A stretch of DNA of 34,190 nucleotides, taken from the IMG/VR virus record IMGVR_UViG_3300031784_000114, positions 1 through 34,190 of that record; one strand, 5' to 3'. Made by a program: the position numbers and the translations under genes. The stretch comes from a virus. The number at the start of each line of letters is the position of its first letter. Position 1 is the stretch's first letter. Shown one piece after another: positions 26,201 through 34,190 of this stretch. A model generated the notes under the pieces. The model ran no database searches. It was not told where the DNA came from and was given only the letters and a program-made list of their open reading frames with translations.

Positions 26201-27713
26201 TATTAAGTGTTTTAACACCATTAATCACATCAAATATATCACTCTCCAAATCGTTTGATTTTGGAAAAGATTTTACTTTATATGCATACTGTTCCAATTT
26301 CATCATTGGATCCGCGGCACCAATAAACTTTAAAAAGAAACTTAAAGATTTTTGAGTTCCTTTTGATTTATAGATGTATGCAAGATTTATAAGCATTCTT
26401 CTATAAAACTCATATTCCGCATCAATAATCGAGCTACCAAAAGTTAATCCTGAATATTGTGTTGATGTTTTTGTGTATAAAAGTTCATCTAAATTTTTTT
26501 CATCAAATAATGAAATTGTGTCTAAACCTAAAGTTGTTGATAAATTTTTTAATAAAATATCGGGTAAGTTATTTATACCATCATAACTAACATTTCTCAT
26601 GTATGCTATGTTGTCTATAAACTTTTTTATATTATCAAAACTTTGTCCGTATAATTGAAATATCGCCTCTGTTTTTTGATCTTGAGTATCAAATTCAAAA
26701 AGTTGTGGTGCAACTAAAAAACGAGTGACGATATTTGATTTATAATCATCTATTTCATCGGCAATATCCGAGACATTGGTAATGTATTCGTTAAAATCTA
26801 AACCAACGATTTGTATATTCCAATTATCTTTTGATAACGGCCAAGAGTATTCAACGGTAACAAGACTTGTTTTAGTTTGGTCGAAACTATCTCTCGGTAC
26901 TTTAAATCTACTTGTATATTTTGGTGATCCATCTCTATTTAATAAACATTCTTCAACATCATCTAAAGATAAAAAAAATTCTTCTGTAACCGCGTTATTT
27001 GGTCTAATTAAAAAACTATTACTATAAGTTGATGCATTATTAAAAATGTTACCACTAACTTTAAGTGTAATGATATTACTACTGTTTGGTTGTGTGTAAT
27101 TTAAAATATCATATGTATTTCCATTTATATCAACTACATATTTTTTAAATGAAGAAAATAAATCACGTAATGGATTTTCACTTGATTTAGCACCAACAGC
27201 TTTTGGTTTTGTTAGTTTGATATCAAAAACATTATAAATCATTGCAGCCTCAATTTTAAATTGAGTTGTTTTTGATGATATGTCATAAGACGCCTGAAAT
27301 GCTGTTAATCCACTAATTGTTACAGGACTATCCTTATCAACATATAAAGCAGCAGGAAATTTTTTAATTATTTGTTCAATCGAAACTCTTAATCTACTTT
27401 TTAAAGAACCATATAATGATTTTCCTGCATCATTTTTTGATGTTCTAAATCTTATAGATTTCTTTTTTTGAACAACACTTTCTTCAGTTGTCGGTGTAAC
27501 AGTAGGATCGACTTTTAACTTATCTAATGTAAAATATTCAGAAAAAGGATTAATTTTAAATTGTTTAGATTCTTTTTCTGGTGTTGAGGTATCTAAATCA
27601 AAGTTCGTGTTCGTTAATTGAGCACTTCCATTAGTAATCTGATTACCAACGAGGTTATCATTAAACGTATCCGCACCACTTGCAGCCTGACTCGGGACTT
27701 TTCTTTTTGCCAT
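23223..27713 (-). CDS. Large baseplate/tail structural protein with Pro-Thr tail
   Basis: 1496 aa. Residues about 335-480 contain a helical region ([20 protein letters not shown], then [20 protein letters not shown]) that resembles tail protein I/baseplate-type modules where a KGT motif follows a helix. The rest is beta-rich and Thr/Ser-rich, with scattered cysteines after residue 880. A PTPTPT linker at about 1398-1470 leads to a short tail, [18 protein letters not shown], a two-fold repeat seen at the ends of some virion proteins. It starts at a TAATG one-base overlap with the 303-aa gene. Likely baseplate component; the exact position in the virion is unknown. Confidence 0.7.
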   Translation of the reverse strand: MAKRKVPSQAASGADTFNDNLVGNQITNGSAQLTNTNFDLDTSTPEKESKQFKINPFSEYFTLDKLKVDPTVTPTTEESVVQKKKSIRFRTSKNDAGKSLYGSLKSRLRVSIEQIIKKFPAALYVDKDSPVTISGLTAFQASYDISSKTTQFKIEAAMIYNVFDIKLTKPKAVGAKSSENPLRDLFSSFKKYVVDINGNTYDILNYTQPNSSNIITLKVSGNIFNNASTYSNSFLIRPNNAVTEEFFLSLDDVEECLLNRDGSPKYTSRFKVPRDSFDQTKTSLVTVEYSWPLSKDNWNIQIVGLDFNEYITNVSDIADEIDDYKSNIVTRFLVAPQLFEFDTQDQKTEAIFQLYGQSFDNIKKFIDNIAYMRNVSYDGINNLPDILLKNLSTTLGLDTISLFDEKNLDELLYTKTSTQYSGLTFGSSIIDAEYEFYRRMLINLAYIYKSKGTQKSLSFFLKFIGAADPMMKLEQYAYKVKSFPKSNDLESDIFDVINGVKTLNTASFNSNTYSYETSSVTGTTNLDRDGYPVERNSTLPKFLSGSSENQFFQAGSGWYDLTSNHRPTTILDEENSILTGRTKTVVTKNKPYSYGEEYFDNFRTLPGLDTGYDLEPIIDSEKTLLNETSPFILNRKNIGIYLSVSQTVDYDIYRKSRDLELSFGSATLLPQTGLTFAEFLDKTIHQQITNSHTIRYRKNYIKLEDIYQDYITNNNFVPYNFPDVHEFITRMSPYWTKVLDQIIPSTTLWTGGNLIENNLFGRPKYQYKFGCQPKEFIEELYPDFENAIEEDIETLLGYEDNFRGLINLTGVTYYPVIEIDGIKYGGPDYDDLTTGMTIVISGTTSVSGLSAALHTGYTLNTCEGTSSAQTLPLICDYKTHLSPDVDAIKNLWKSAISTLIDEGINKTVTGYSSTAGYEDYAPYTAYTSGITRTMDNGLIEYKPKIKYKFFTDVDGVEKVKFTSIKYGPNDCSVENYFTYSFMTDPSISPSCDMYVEFSTPCDIFTGNTDCKLQSNIIIDITGNTIQNGSWSSWPFYIRKNCDNDYSDPYVTTGITMYRVDGNTCRFLLTGFTENDEIDFIFTDAANCEVKAKILGLQLKYVTYNSSTGYTIQPKVQYRNTYNHGLKHDTIVYRVTGATPTIANSRQVYVKDLTPGDELLSAIYLPCSGFTNQQFQNADQNNDYSFTYSLTSHTISRIDCLGSVKKSVIVARPKGTTGSQDQTFEILPTTRVRVFTKYEVDEDTFVVSKVKVPFFDNRLPEFLQVKPPQQIEPCCDYPDDYYKTGDYLITEEGELLEVISVDLNYCESNVYHNINFESPQPTNLITLNGNINYKILLQHEYEEFELDNIGLQQYYINDDCCPYDDDTMSITALTRNYETVCSTSNLATPCPTLPILPIEPTPTPTPTPTATPTPTPTPTATPTPTPTPTATPTPTPTATPTPTPTPTPTQTLTPTPTSTPTPTPTPTPTPTSATKRILQEDGNKILGENGDYLNYEP
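23300..23520. repeat. Pro-Thr coding repeat with 30-bp units
   Basis: A hexamer-based tract contains a 30-bp unit (GTTGGAGTTGGTGTAGGTGT plus GGGGTTGC and two variable bases at its end) in nearly exact tandem copies at about 23431-23460, 23461-23490 and 23491-23517. It encodes the PT linker near the C-terminus of the 1496-aa protein. Confidence 0.85.
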
Positions 27714-28624
27714 TATACCTCTGTAATTGTATCAAAACCTAATGTTTCATCTATATCAGTTCTTTCTTCTCTGATTTCATATAGTGTTTCATCAAGCTCA
27801 TCTTTTATTTCATACAAGTTATATTGCTTGTATATGTTATTATTATTATCGTAAATTGTGTAAATACCAGGTGTAATCGCCTTACTTTGATTACCGTAAA
27901 GTGCATGTGCGAGAGTTGTTGCATCATGTTCAACCATTTCTATCTCAATTGTGGTTGGATTCAAAAAAGTATTTGTTATAATAATTTTTTGATTTGGTGT
28001 ACCAATATATGGTACAGTATTCGGTTTACTTGATGGTGCAGATGATGGTGTTAAAGTTAAAAATATCTGATTGGTCGCACTTTCACTATATTGATATCTT
28101 ATTGCTTTATTAGTGGTATTATTCATGTTAGTCGTAACGGGAGTACAATAAAATGAAGATGTTACGACCCTATAAAAGTTTGGTATTTTTTTATTATCAG
28201 TTGTGTTTATGTATTCAACTCTATATCCAACCAATCCACTTGGAACGAACTTATTTCTGTCTTCAGTTGGAACATCAGCGATATTAACAATTAACCCCCT
28301 AACAGAAGGTAAAGACGCCAAAACACCACAATCTGTAATTTTTGTTCTAATTTGTTTGGGTCGTATATATAACGTATACACCCCAAGTTCTGAAAAATCT
28401 GATGCAGATAATTTCAGGTTGTATAAACCACCAAGTATTTCAACATTAGCCTGTCCACCTGTAGTACCATTATGGTAAACCGGTGTTAACACATCCTGAG
28501 GTGTTAACTTTTTATATGTAACTGTTGAGTTTGCAGTCCTACCAGATGCGTAGTGATATATGATCTCTACATCTGCTGGTGATACGTCTGCCGGTCTTAT
28601 TATACCATAACTTCCTACTGCCAT
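27713..28624 (-). CDS. Virion structural protein, function unknown
   Basis: 303 aa, beta-rich, beginning [20 protein letters not shown]. No signal peptide, membrane segment or enzyme motif. The last about 45 residues ([20 protein letters not shown]) are acidic and helical. It is followed by a TAATG one-base overlap with the 1496-aa baseplate-like gene, so the two products are probably made in coupled amounts and may interact. The position suggests a tail or baseplate component. No family recognised. Confidence 0.6.
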   Translation of the reverse strand: MAVGSYGIIRPADVSPADVEIIYHYASGRTANSTVTYKKLTPQDVLTPVYHNGTTGGQANVEILGGLYNLKLSASDFSELGVYTLYIRPKQIRTKITDCGVLASLPSVRGLIVNIADVPTEDRNKFVPSGLVGYRVEYINTTDNKKIPNFYRVVTSSFYCTPVTTNMNNTTNKAIRYQYSESATNQIFLTLTPSSAPSSKPNTVPYIGTPNQKIIITNTFLNPTTIEIEMVEHDATTLAHALYGNQSKAITPGIYTIYDNNNNIYKQYNLYEIKDELDETLYEIREERTDIDETLGFDTITEV

Positions 28625-28634
28625 AAACTTTTAT

Positions 28635-28644
28635 TAATAAATAT
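28635..28644 (-). promoter_or_regulatory. Recurrent AT-rich motif (ATATTTATTA) upstream of gene at 28624
   Basis: ATATTTATTA on the minus strand ends 10 bases before the ATG, within the 25-bp gap after the 379-aa gene. It matches the sites at 1521-1530 and 9040-9049. Confidence 0.3.
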
Positions 28645-28649
28645 AATTT

Positions 28650-29789
28650 TTATTGTTTTTTAATTTTAAAATATCCATTTCCGTATATATCAAGTTCACC
28701 TATGTTGTCAATTTCACCTAATCTAAAATTTTTCTCCATGACACCCTGTTTTCCTCTCTCAACAAAAATGTCAGAATAAATTGTTGGGTCATCAACAAAT
28801 CCTATAAAGTGTTCATTTCTTGTTATGACATAGTTTACTACCTCCTCTTTAGTGAAACCAGATGTATGACCTGTAATCATGGTATATCCGTCAGAATAGT
28901 CTCTATAACTTAGTGTATCTATTGTATACCCTGTATACTTTACCACACCTGTAGAACCCGTCACACTACCAGATGTTAGAACTTGGGTATATCCTGTACT
29001 TCCATATTTTTTTAATTCATTTAATCTACTTTTTCCAAAAGAAACATATGTGAACTCAGTATTTCCTGTGTTATTGGTATAATCTAAATTATTAATATAA
29101 TTTTGTGAACCTGTTGTTCCTGTTGTATATGGAATTGTAAATCCTGAAAATGTTCCTAATGGATTTTGGATAGTACCATCAAATTTTGGAAACACAATGT
29201 GTTTACTAACTTTTTGTTTGATCCATGGTGCATCTAAAGATATTGTAACAGTATATCCTGTTGTTCCAACATAGGTATACGTATGTGAAGTTGACGGTAA
29301 CCCTGTTCCTAAAACACCACTATTAATTGGAAAATTTGAAGATGTTGTGTTGTCACCCCAATCAATTGTGAATGTTTGTTCAACTATTGTTCTAAGTTTC
29401 TCAGGATTGGTTGTTCCGTAAATTGTTAATACATTATTATTTTGTGTGTATGAAAAATTAACTATTTGATCAACTTGTTCAATATCACCATCAAAACCAA
29501 CCATAACACCCATCTCATCTACAGTACTTTCTAATGGTAATAATATTTCATAATCATTTTGAATTGGCCCTGTATATGTGTTCCATTGTGTTCCATTCCA
29601 TTTATAATAACCCGTTGGTAAACTACCTGTAACATTTTTAACAATGGTCCCAACACTTGGCTCTAAATTTGTTGTACCCGTCCAACTGACAAGGTTTTTT
29701 AATGCATCAATCCAGTATTTTTCTGTTAGTGAATACAGATTTACATCATGTATAACTTTTTTGACTATATGGTATCTATTTCTTTTCAT
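28650..29789 (-). CDS. Virion structural protein with PKD-like domain
   Basis: 379 aa. Residues about 112-186 show a PKD-like pattern: a strand, then FTIDWGDNTTSS, and finally SHTYTYVGTTGYTVTISL, the WGD...HTY...YTV signature of this Ig-like fold. Residues about 48-75 (PTGYYKWNGTQWNTYTG) resemble short carbohydrate-contact loops. The C-terminus includes FVERGKQGVMEKNFRLGEID. It starts with a TAATG overlap with the upstream 279-aa gene. Likely tail or baseplate protein; the specific role is unknown. Confidence 0.63.
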   Translation of the reverse strand: MKRNRYHIVKKVIHDVNLYSLTEKYWIDALKNLVSWTGTTNLEPSVGTIVKNVTGSLPTGYYKWNGTQWNTYTGPIQNDYEILLPLESTVDEMGVMVGFDGDIEQVDQIVNFSYTQNNNVLTIYGTTNPEKLRTIVEQTFTIDWGDNTTSSNFPINSGVLGTGLPSTSHTYTYVGTTGYTVTISLDAPWIKQKVSKHIVFPKFDGTIQNPLGTFSGFTIPYTTGTTGSQNYINNLDYTNNTGNTEFTYVSFGKSRLNELKKYGSTGYTQVLTSGSVTGSTGVVKYTGYTIDTLSYRDYSDGYTMITGHTSGFTKEEVVNYVITRNEHFIGFVDDPTIYSDIFVERGKQGVMEKNFRLGEIDNIGELDIYGNGYFKIKKQ

Positions 29790-30628
29790 TAACCTCTTCT
29801 TTCATAAAATTTTATTGGGTCTCCTCTTTTTCCTATTCTTGTTGATTTTGTTCCATCATATCTAAACACTTCATATGTTCTATTAATTTTATCAATATCG
29901 ATTTGATAATACATGTCTCTATATTCAACAACTTGGTGTCCTATACTTGTTCCCGTATTTGTAAAATCTAAAATAGACCCATCTTTTGAATTAAAAAATT
30001 TAGCACTCATAAAGAATGTATTTCCCGTAGTACTTCCACTTAAATTTGTTTCCTCTAAAACAGTTTCATCATCAAACCAGAAAAAATACATATTTTCTTT
30101 GTTTCTATAGTTTGAACCCATAAAAACAGGAACAAATATGTTATCGTATAAATTTTGTCCCGTGTAAAAATATTTCTCACCTAATGGTAATGATAAATTT
30201 TTTGCAAAAACTAATCTACGATTTGTTCTATTTGGTTTTTCACATGTTAGTACATTATTAACAACGGTACCAGGAGTTTTATAAAATTCTAATCTGAAAA
30301 AACTTTCAGTAGACTGTTTCAACATTTTCACATTTTCATTTGTAGTTATACCAACTAAATTATAATCTAACCCATTTGTATATCCACTCGCCTCATCAAT
30401 AAAATAAAAATTAAACCAAATATCTGTTTGTTCAATATTTGTAGTACTTGAAGTATATGTTTTATGGATATAACGAATAGTTTCTAAATTATCGGCCGGA
30501 TTAATAATATCTCTAAGAACTTCTCCCTCGAATTCTGCCATATTATCCTGCCAACCAAGATCTAATTTAAAATCTTGTTCACCATTTATTAATATTTTTT
30601 GATCAGTATTTTTTCTTAATATTTTCAT
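29789..30628 (-). CDS. Virion structural protein, function unknown
   Basis: 279 aa, mixed alpha/beta, starting MKILRKNTDQKILINGEQDF. No transmembrane or catalytic motif seen. Its start follows the upstream stop directly (TAAATG) and its end overlaps the next start (TAATG), so it belongs to a tightly coupled structural operon. It may be a baseplate wedge or tail component; no family recognised. Confidence 0.6.
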   Translation of the reverse strand: MKILRKNTDQKILINGEQDFKLDLGWQDNMAEFEGEVLRDIINPADNLETIRYIHKTYTSSTTNIEQTDIWFNFYFIDEASGYTNGLDYNLVGITTNENVKMLKQSTESFFRLEFYKTPGTVVNNVLTCEKPNRTNRRLVFAKNLSLPLGEKYFYTGQNLYDNIFVPVFMGSNYRNKENMYFFWFDDETVLEETNLSGSTTGNTFFMSAKFFNSKDGSILDFTNTGTSIGHQVVEYRDMYYQIDIDKINRTYEVFRYDGTKSTRIGKRGDPIKFYERRG

Positions 30629-32416
30629 TTAACATTTAAATCTTCCTTTTTTATACTTATTAAACTTGAATACGCCATTTTGTTTATTATTAAATAACAA
30701 TTCATTTTGTAAATGAAAGTTGATATTAGTCATAACATAATGTTGGTCATTTAGGTATGGGTAATCTGTTCCATTTCCTTCTTGATCTATAAAACCATGA
30801 TCGTATACATCTCTCCATTTCCATAATTTATCTTTTTCATCGTAAACCGTATTCTCAGGTAAATTTAATATGTCGCGAGTATTTGCCGTTTCAACAAATG
30901 GTGATAATTGTCTTAATTTAATTCTGTAATGTGGTTGATAAAACAATCCTACTAAATTATTAGGAGTTGCACCCGAATAAAATGATGAAGAATCTTGTCC
31001 ATGATCAAATAACGTTGTGGAGTTTACCGATTTTCTATGTGTTATTTTATGATACGCTTCACTTATTATTCGTTCTTTAAATTCTTTTTTATTGTATTCA
31101 ACATATGCACCTGTTAATGTTGTTCCTGTTGGTAACTCTGTTCCTCCTGTAAAAACTAAGTTATTTGTGTTACCTGTAAATGTGGATCCTGAGATTGAAG
31201 TTTCTAATGTGGTATTTCCACTAAAATGATTATCTATCCAAGAATCATGAAAATTAAATCTATATCCAATTTTTGGTGGATAATTAAAATAACCATTTGC
31301 ATTTCTATAAATTACAGTTACATATGCATCCGTTGGGGTATATTTTAAATTATTTGTGATTCCTGTAAGAACAAATGGTTTTTTAAAATCAAATATTAAC
31401 GACTCCATTCTATTTCTCTCAACTATAACATCATTTTCTTGGAGTGCATTTTCAAAAATAATTTTCTTTTCATTTTCCCAAATATTACTTTCAAATCCAG
31501 CTTTATCTAAAATATAATCATTAACAGTTGTTAATGTTTTATGTTTGTGTACATAATATTGCGATGTTGTTCCTGTTATATCTTTATTATCTAAACATCT
31601 TTTACCTAAAACAAATGTTAATCCAGTTAAGGTATATCCTACTTTAAATTGACTTTTTAATAATTTAATAACATAATTTTCAGAATCATAAATTTCACTT
31701 CCAATAGCATCAATAGAAAATGTTCTTCCTGTTACATTAACACCACTATTAAGTGTTCCGCCTGAAATCACAACATATTCACCCTGACTCATTCCATGTT
31801 TTACGGGTGATGTTAAAACAAAAAAGTTACCTTCTTGTGAAACTCTAAATGGTATTCCATCTGCAGAAGTAAAACTATATGTTGTACCACCAGAGAAAGT
31901 ATACTTCATTGGATATGTTGAATCTTGACCATGAATATAACTTAAGTATAAATTCCAATTCTTGTATGGTGCATTAATTGGGGTTATCGCAGTATGTCCT
32001 GTATATCCATAAATTGAAAATGTAGGATTATATGTTCCAATAGTTGATCCACTGACACTTGATGGTGTTATAACTTCTCTTATTGTGTCGTCTCTTAAAA
32101 AGGCAAATTCATTATAAGGAAAAAAACCATCATTTTTATCTTGTTCTGTTACTGTATATAGATTTTTTAATAAAGGATCGTATGTTGTGGTACCTGAATA
32201 AATGTTTCTAAAAATCATTTTTATTTTACCGTGTATCTTATACTTCTTACACTCATTTCTTTCTACGTTAAACAATTGATTTATATCTAAAACAATATCT
32301 CTTTCACCTTCTCTTAATAAAGTTTCATTGTTATCTAAACCAACTCTAACCGTAATATCTTCTTCGGGTGCCTTGTTGTATTTTTTTGATGGTAATATAA
32401 TTTGTTTCTTTTCCAT
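30629..32416 (-). CDS. Virion structural protein, function unknown
   Basis: 595 aa, starting MEKKQIILPSKKYNKAPEED. Beta-rich, with many Gly-Thr/Gly-Ser turns (SGSTIGTYN, TGNTNNLVF). The C-terminal part includes LRQLSPFVETANTRDILNLP and VYDHGFIDQEGNGTDYPYLN, which looks like a conserved folded end. No enzyme signature. TAATG overlap upstream and TAAATG junction downstream. Likely baseplate or tail; role not recognised. Confidence 0.62.
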   Translation of the reverse strand: MEKKQIILPSKKYNKAPEEDITVRVGLDNNETLLREGERDIVLDINQLFNVERNECKKYKIHGKIKMIFRNIYSGTTTYDPLLKNLYTVTEQDKNDGFFPYNEFAFLRDDTIREVITPSSVSGSTIGTYNPTFSIYGYTGHTAITPINAPYKNWNLYLSYIHGQDSTYPMKYTFSGGTTYSFTSADGIPFRVSQEGNFFVLTSPVKHGMSQGEYVVISGGTLNSGVNVTGRTFSIDAIGSEIYDSENYVIKLLKSQFKVGYTLTGLTFVLGKRCLDNKDITGTTSQYYVHKHKTLTTVNDYILDKAGFESNIWENEKKIIFENALQENDVIVERNRMESLIFDFKKPFVLTGITNNLKYTPTDAYVTVIYRNANGYFNYPPKIGYRFNFHDSWIDNHFSGNTTLETSISGSTFTGNTNNLVFTGGTELPTGTTLTGAYVEYNKKEFKERIISEAYHKITHRKSVNSTTLFDHGQDSSSFYSGATPNNLVGLFYQPHYRIKLRQLSPFVETANTRDILNLPENTVYDEKDKLWKWRDVYDHGFIDQEGNGTDYPYLNDQHYVMTNINFHLQNELLFNNKQNGVFKFNKYKKGRFKC

Positions 32417-34190
32417 TATTCTGCAGATGTAAATGCTCCTTTATCACCAAATAGTTGTATAAATTTATCTACACCTGTCTTACCGTTTCTTAAACCAAAA
32501 TAAAACATGAATGGTGTTGATAATATTTGTTTATTCGATCCACTATAATAATCTAATGTTGGTCTTATTATAAAATCTTTACTATTGTCCCAAGGTAAAC
32601 TTGCCCAACCGTCTACAACGTTAAATGGTGTGGATGTATTGTGTCCTACGGGTCCAACTCTTGTGTACATAGTACCCGAAAGAGGATTATCAACTGTACC
32701 TGAACTAACATGTAAAATAGTGAAACCGGGATATTCTTTTCTGAATGTACTTCTTGTATCACTTAATGATACGTCATTAAATTCAAAATCAAATCCTGTA
32801 TCGGGTAAACCAGAATTAATTGACATACCACTGAAATTATATGTTATCGGTAGTAAAAGATATTTGTCTGAAGAATCATTATCTCCTCCAGTATATCCCC
32901 AATTGTAAGTCATACCTTGTAATGGTTGTACTTGAACAGTGGTATAATCCCATGATTGATCGTCGTGTGTATTATCATTATATGGACCAAATCCTGTACC
33001 CTTTTTATCCCATAAAAAGAATGGAACTTTTTGTGACGCCTCAGTCAATCTACCATCAACTTTATTACCGTAGTAATCTATATGCATACCCTCATTTAAA
33101 CATGATCTAACTCTTTCACCATCATCATCAAGATAAAGTGTGATTGGTAACGGACCATAAACTCCTGAAGATTTAAAAACATTAGAAAATGCCGGATCAT
33201 CAGGATCTAAAACTTGATATGAATAACCGAGGTACTTTGGATTTTGTAAATCAAATTCTTCAATACCCGCTTCATTATTTATTGATATCAATTGCATGAT
33301 GTCACCATCCAATATTTTTTGATTGGATAATGAAAATCCATTATTATTAAAGAATTGTTTGTAATCAAAATCACCATTACTAACGTCTAATCTGTAATTA
33401 ATTGCCATACCCATTATTTCACCAAAACTTTGAAATGACGTGGGACCAATTGATCTTACAACTGAACAATTTGGATCTAAAGATTTATCAACACAAATTT
33501 CCTTAATAAACTCATCTCTTGGTCCTAAATCTACAATTGTTGTAGGATTATTCAATTGTCTACGTGAGGCAATAATTTTACCCCAATTACTTTCATTTAA
33601 ATATCTTGTTGACCTATAGTAATGTTCATAAAATATATCACCTTCTTCTGTTGTCAGTGTTTTTGTATAAATGATTCTATCACATACTTTATTTTTCTTA
33701 CCTTTAAATTGGAAAAAATATAAAGATCCGCTTAACCAATTATCTACGAAAGAATAATTTACAATTCCTCCACAAAATAATTTTGCAACTCTTTTTCTTC
33801 TTATGTATTCTTTAATAATTTGTATTACTCTTGTATTAGTTTGTGCGCCGGGTACAAAATAAAAAATTCCGTCTCTAAATTCTGATTGACCACTTGGTGT
33901 TTTTCTAACAAAATAATCATCAAAGTCATCTCCTACAAATCTACTTGCTAATGGATATATGTCACTACGATTATCCTTGTCTTTATAATAAAATAAGTCA
34001 CAGTCACATTTATTACTACCATCAGTAACTCTAATAACCCCGTCATCATTTGATAAGTTTGTGGCGGTTACATTTGTACCCCCAACGTAAGAGGATGGTA
34101 CTATTTTACCAGCGGGCATACTATTACCTGTTGATGTGTTTTCAGTTGGTCTTGTTACACCTGTGTAGTAGTATGATATTAAAGTTTCAT
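32416..34190 (-). CDS. Virion structural protein, 5' end outside window
   Basis: The frame is open from the window edge. The first in-window ATG is at 34119 (MPAGKIVPSSYVGGTNVTAT), but the 23 codons before it (including SYYYTGVTRPTENTSTGN) are in frame and have the Thr/Gly-rich composition of this protein set, so the true start probably lies outside. At least 567 aa are present, beta-rich. The C-terminus is STPFMFYFGLRNGKTGVDKF followed by IQLFGDKGAF, a type of ending I associate with large aquatic phage baseplate proteins. It ends with a TAATG overlap with the 595-aa gene. Confidence 0.65.
   Translation of the reverse strand, partial: ETLISYYYTGVTRPTENTSTGNSMPAGKIVPSSYVGGTNVTATNLSNDDGVIRVTDGSNKCDCDLFYYKDKDNRSDIYPLASRFVGDDFDDYFVRKTPSGQSEFRDGIFYFVPGAQTNTRVIQIIKEYIRRKRVAKLFCGGIVNYSFVDNWLSGSLYFFQFKGKKNKVCDRIIYTKTLTTEEGDIFYEHYYRSTRYLNESNWGKIIASRRQLNNPTTIVDLGPRDEFIKEICVDKSLDPNCSVVRSIGPTSFQSFGEIMGMAINYRLDVSNGDFDYKQFFNNNGFSLSNQKILDGDIMQLISINNEAGIEEFDLQNPKYLGYSYQVLDPDDPAFSNVFKSSGVYGPLPITLYLDDDGERVRSCLNEGMHIDYYGNKVDGRLTEASQKVPFFLWDKKGTGFGPYNDNTHDDQSWDYTTVQVQPLQGMTYNWGYTGGDNDSSDKYLLLPITYNFSGMSINSGLPDTGFDFEFNDVSLSDTRSTFRKEYPGFTILHVSSGTVDNPLSGTMYTRVGPVGHNTSTPFNVVDGWASLPWDNSKDFIIRPTLDYYSGSNKQILSTPFMFYFGLRNGKTGVDKFIQLFGDKGAFTSAE

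Noticed and set aside
34119-34190. ATG at 34119 as the true start of the last structural gene.
   Set aside because: The frame remains open to the edge with composition like the rest of the protein, so an upstream start is more likely; it cannot be settled within this window.

Overview
The window looks like part of a large, AT-rich tailed phage genome infecting a Bacteroidota host, probably a Flavobacteriia-like one. Phage evidence: tightly packed, mostly one-strand genes with 1-4 bp stop/start overlaps; a recombination/replication set of the T4 gp46/gp47 type; a RuvC-like resolvase; and a long run of T/S/G-rich virion proteins that includes a fibre with an S74 chaperone. Host evidence: the ClpP N-terminal half reads like Bacteroidota ClpP, one secreted protein has an 'SFSQ' signal-peptide end, a TAnnTTTG-type promoter lies upstream of clpP, and recognisable Shine-Dalgarno sequences are scarce. 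No tRNA, rRNA, CRISPR array, insertion sequence, integrase or capsid/terminase gene was seen.

Layout, read along the minus strand from high to low coordinates. (1) 34190-23223: six structural genes, mostly joined by TAATG or TAAATG junctions; the first runs off the window edge. They look like baseplate/tail proteins; the last (1496 aa) ends in a Pro-Thr repeat tail. (2) 23190-15606: a 2469-aa fibre-like protein made of nine Gly-Thr-Ser/Gly-Ser-Ser linkers alternating with small domains and ending in a peptidase S74 autochaperone, then a 63-aa membrane protein and a strong terminator. (3) 15523-9729: three modular proteins with Pro-Thr linkers and paralogous modules, then a 725-aa structural protein. 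(4) 9688-3127: RuvC-like resolvase, a short structured leader ending in a terminator, then an operon of DnaG-like primase, PD-(D/E)XK nuclease, Mre11/gp47-like nuclease subunit, a Val/Pro-repeat coiled-coil protein, a DUF1360-like membrane protein and the Rad50/gp46-like ATPase. (5) 3130-2342: the only plus-strand gene, a DnaQ-like exonuclease, convergent with the ATPase gene and divergent from clpP. (6) 2238-1: ClpP protease, a terminator, then a cluster of small envelope proteins that resembles a spanin/lysis cassette, and a partial gene at the edge.

How the genes work together: the Rad50/Mre11-like pair, the RecB-like nuclease, the resolvase, the primase and the exonuclease form a recombination-dependent replication and repair module. 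The structural block probably builds the baseplate and a highly repetitive, modular set of fibres for host contact. The envelope proteins could act at lysis. The most distinctive features are the repeat-built adhesin/fibre genes, with exact 45-bp, 30-bp and 18-bp tandem copies, and the leader/attenuator-like element before the primase operon.
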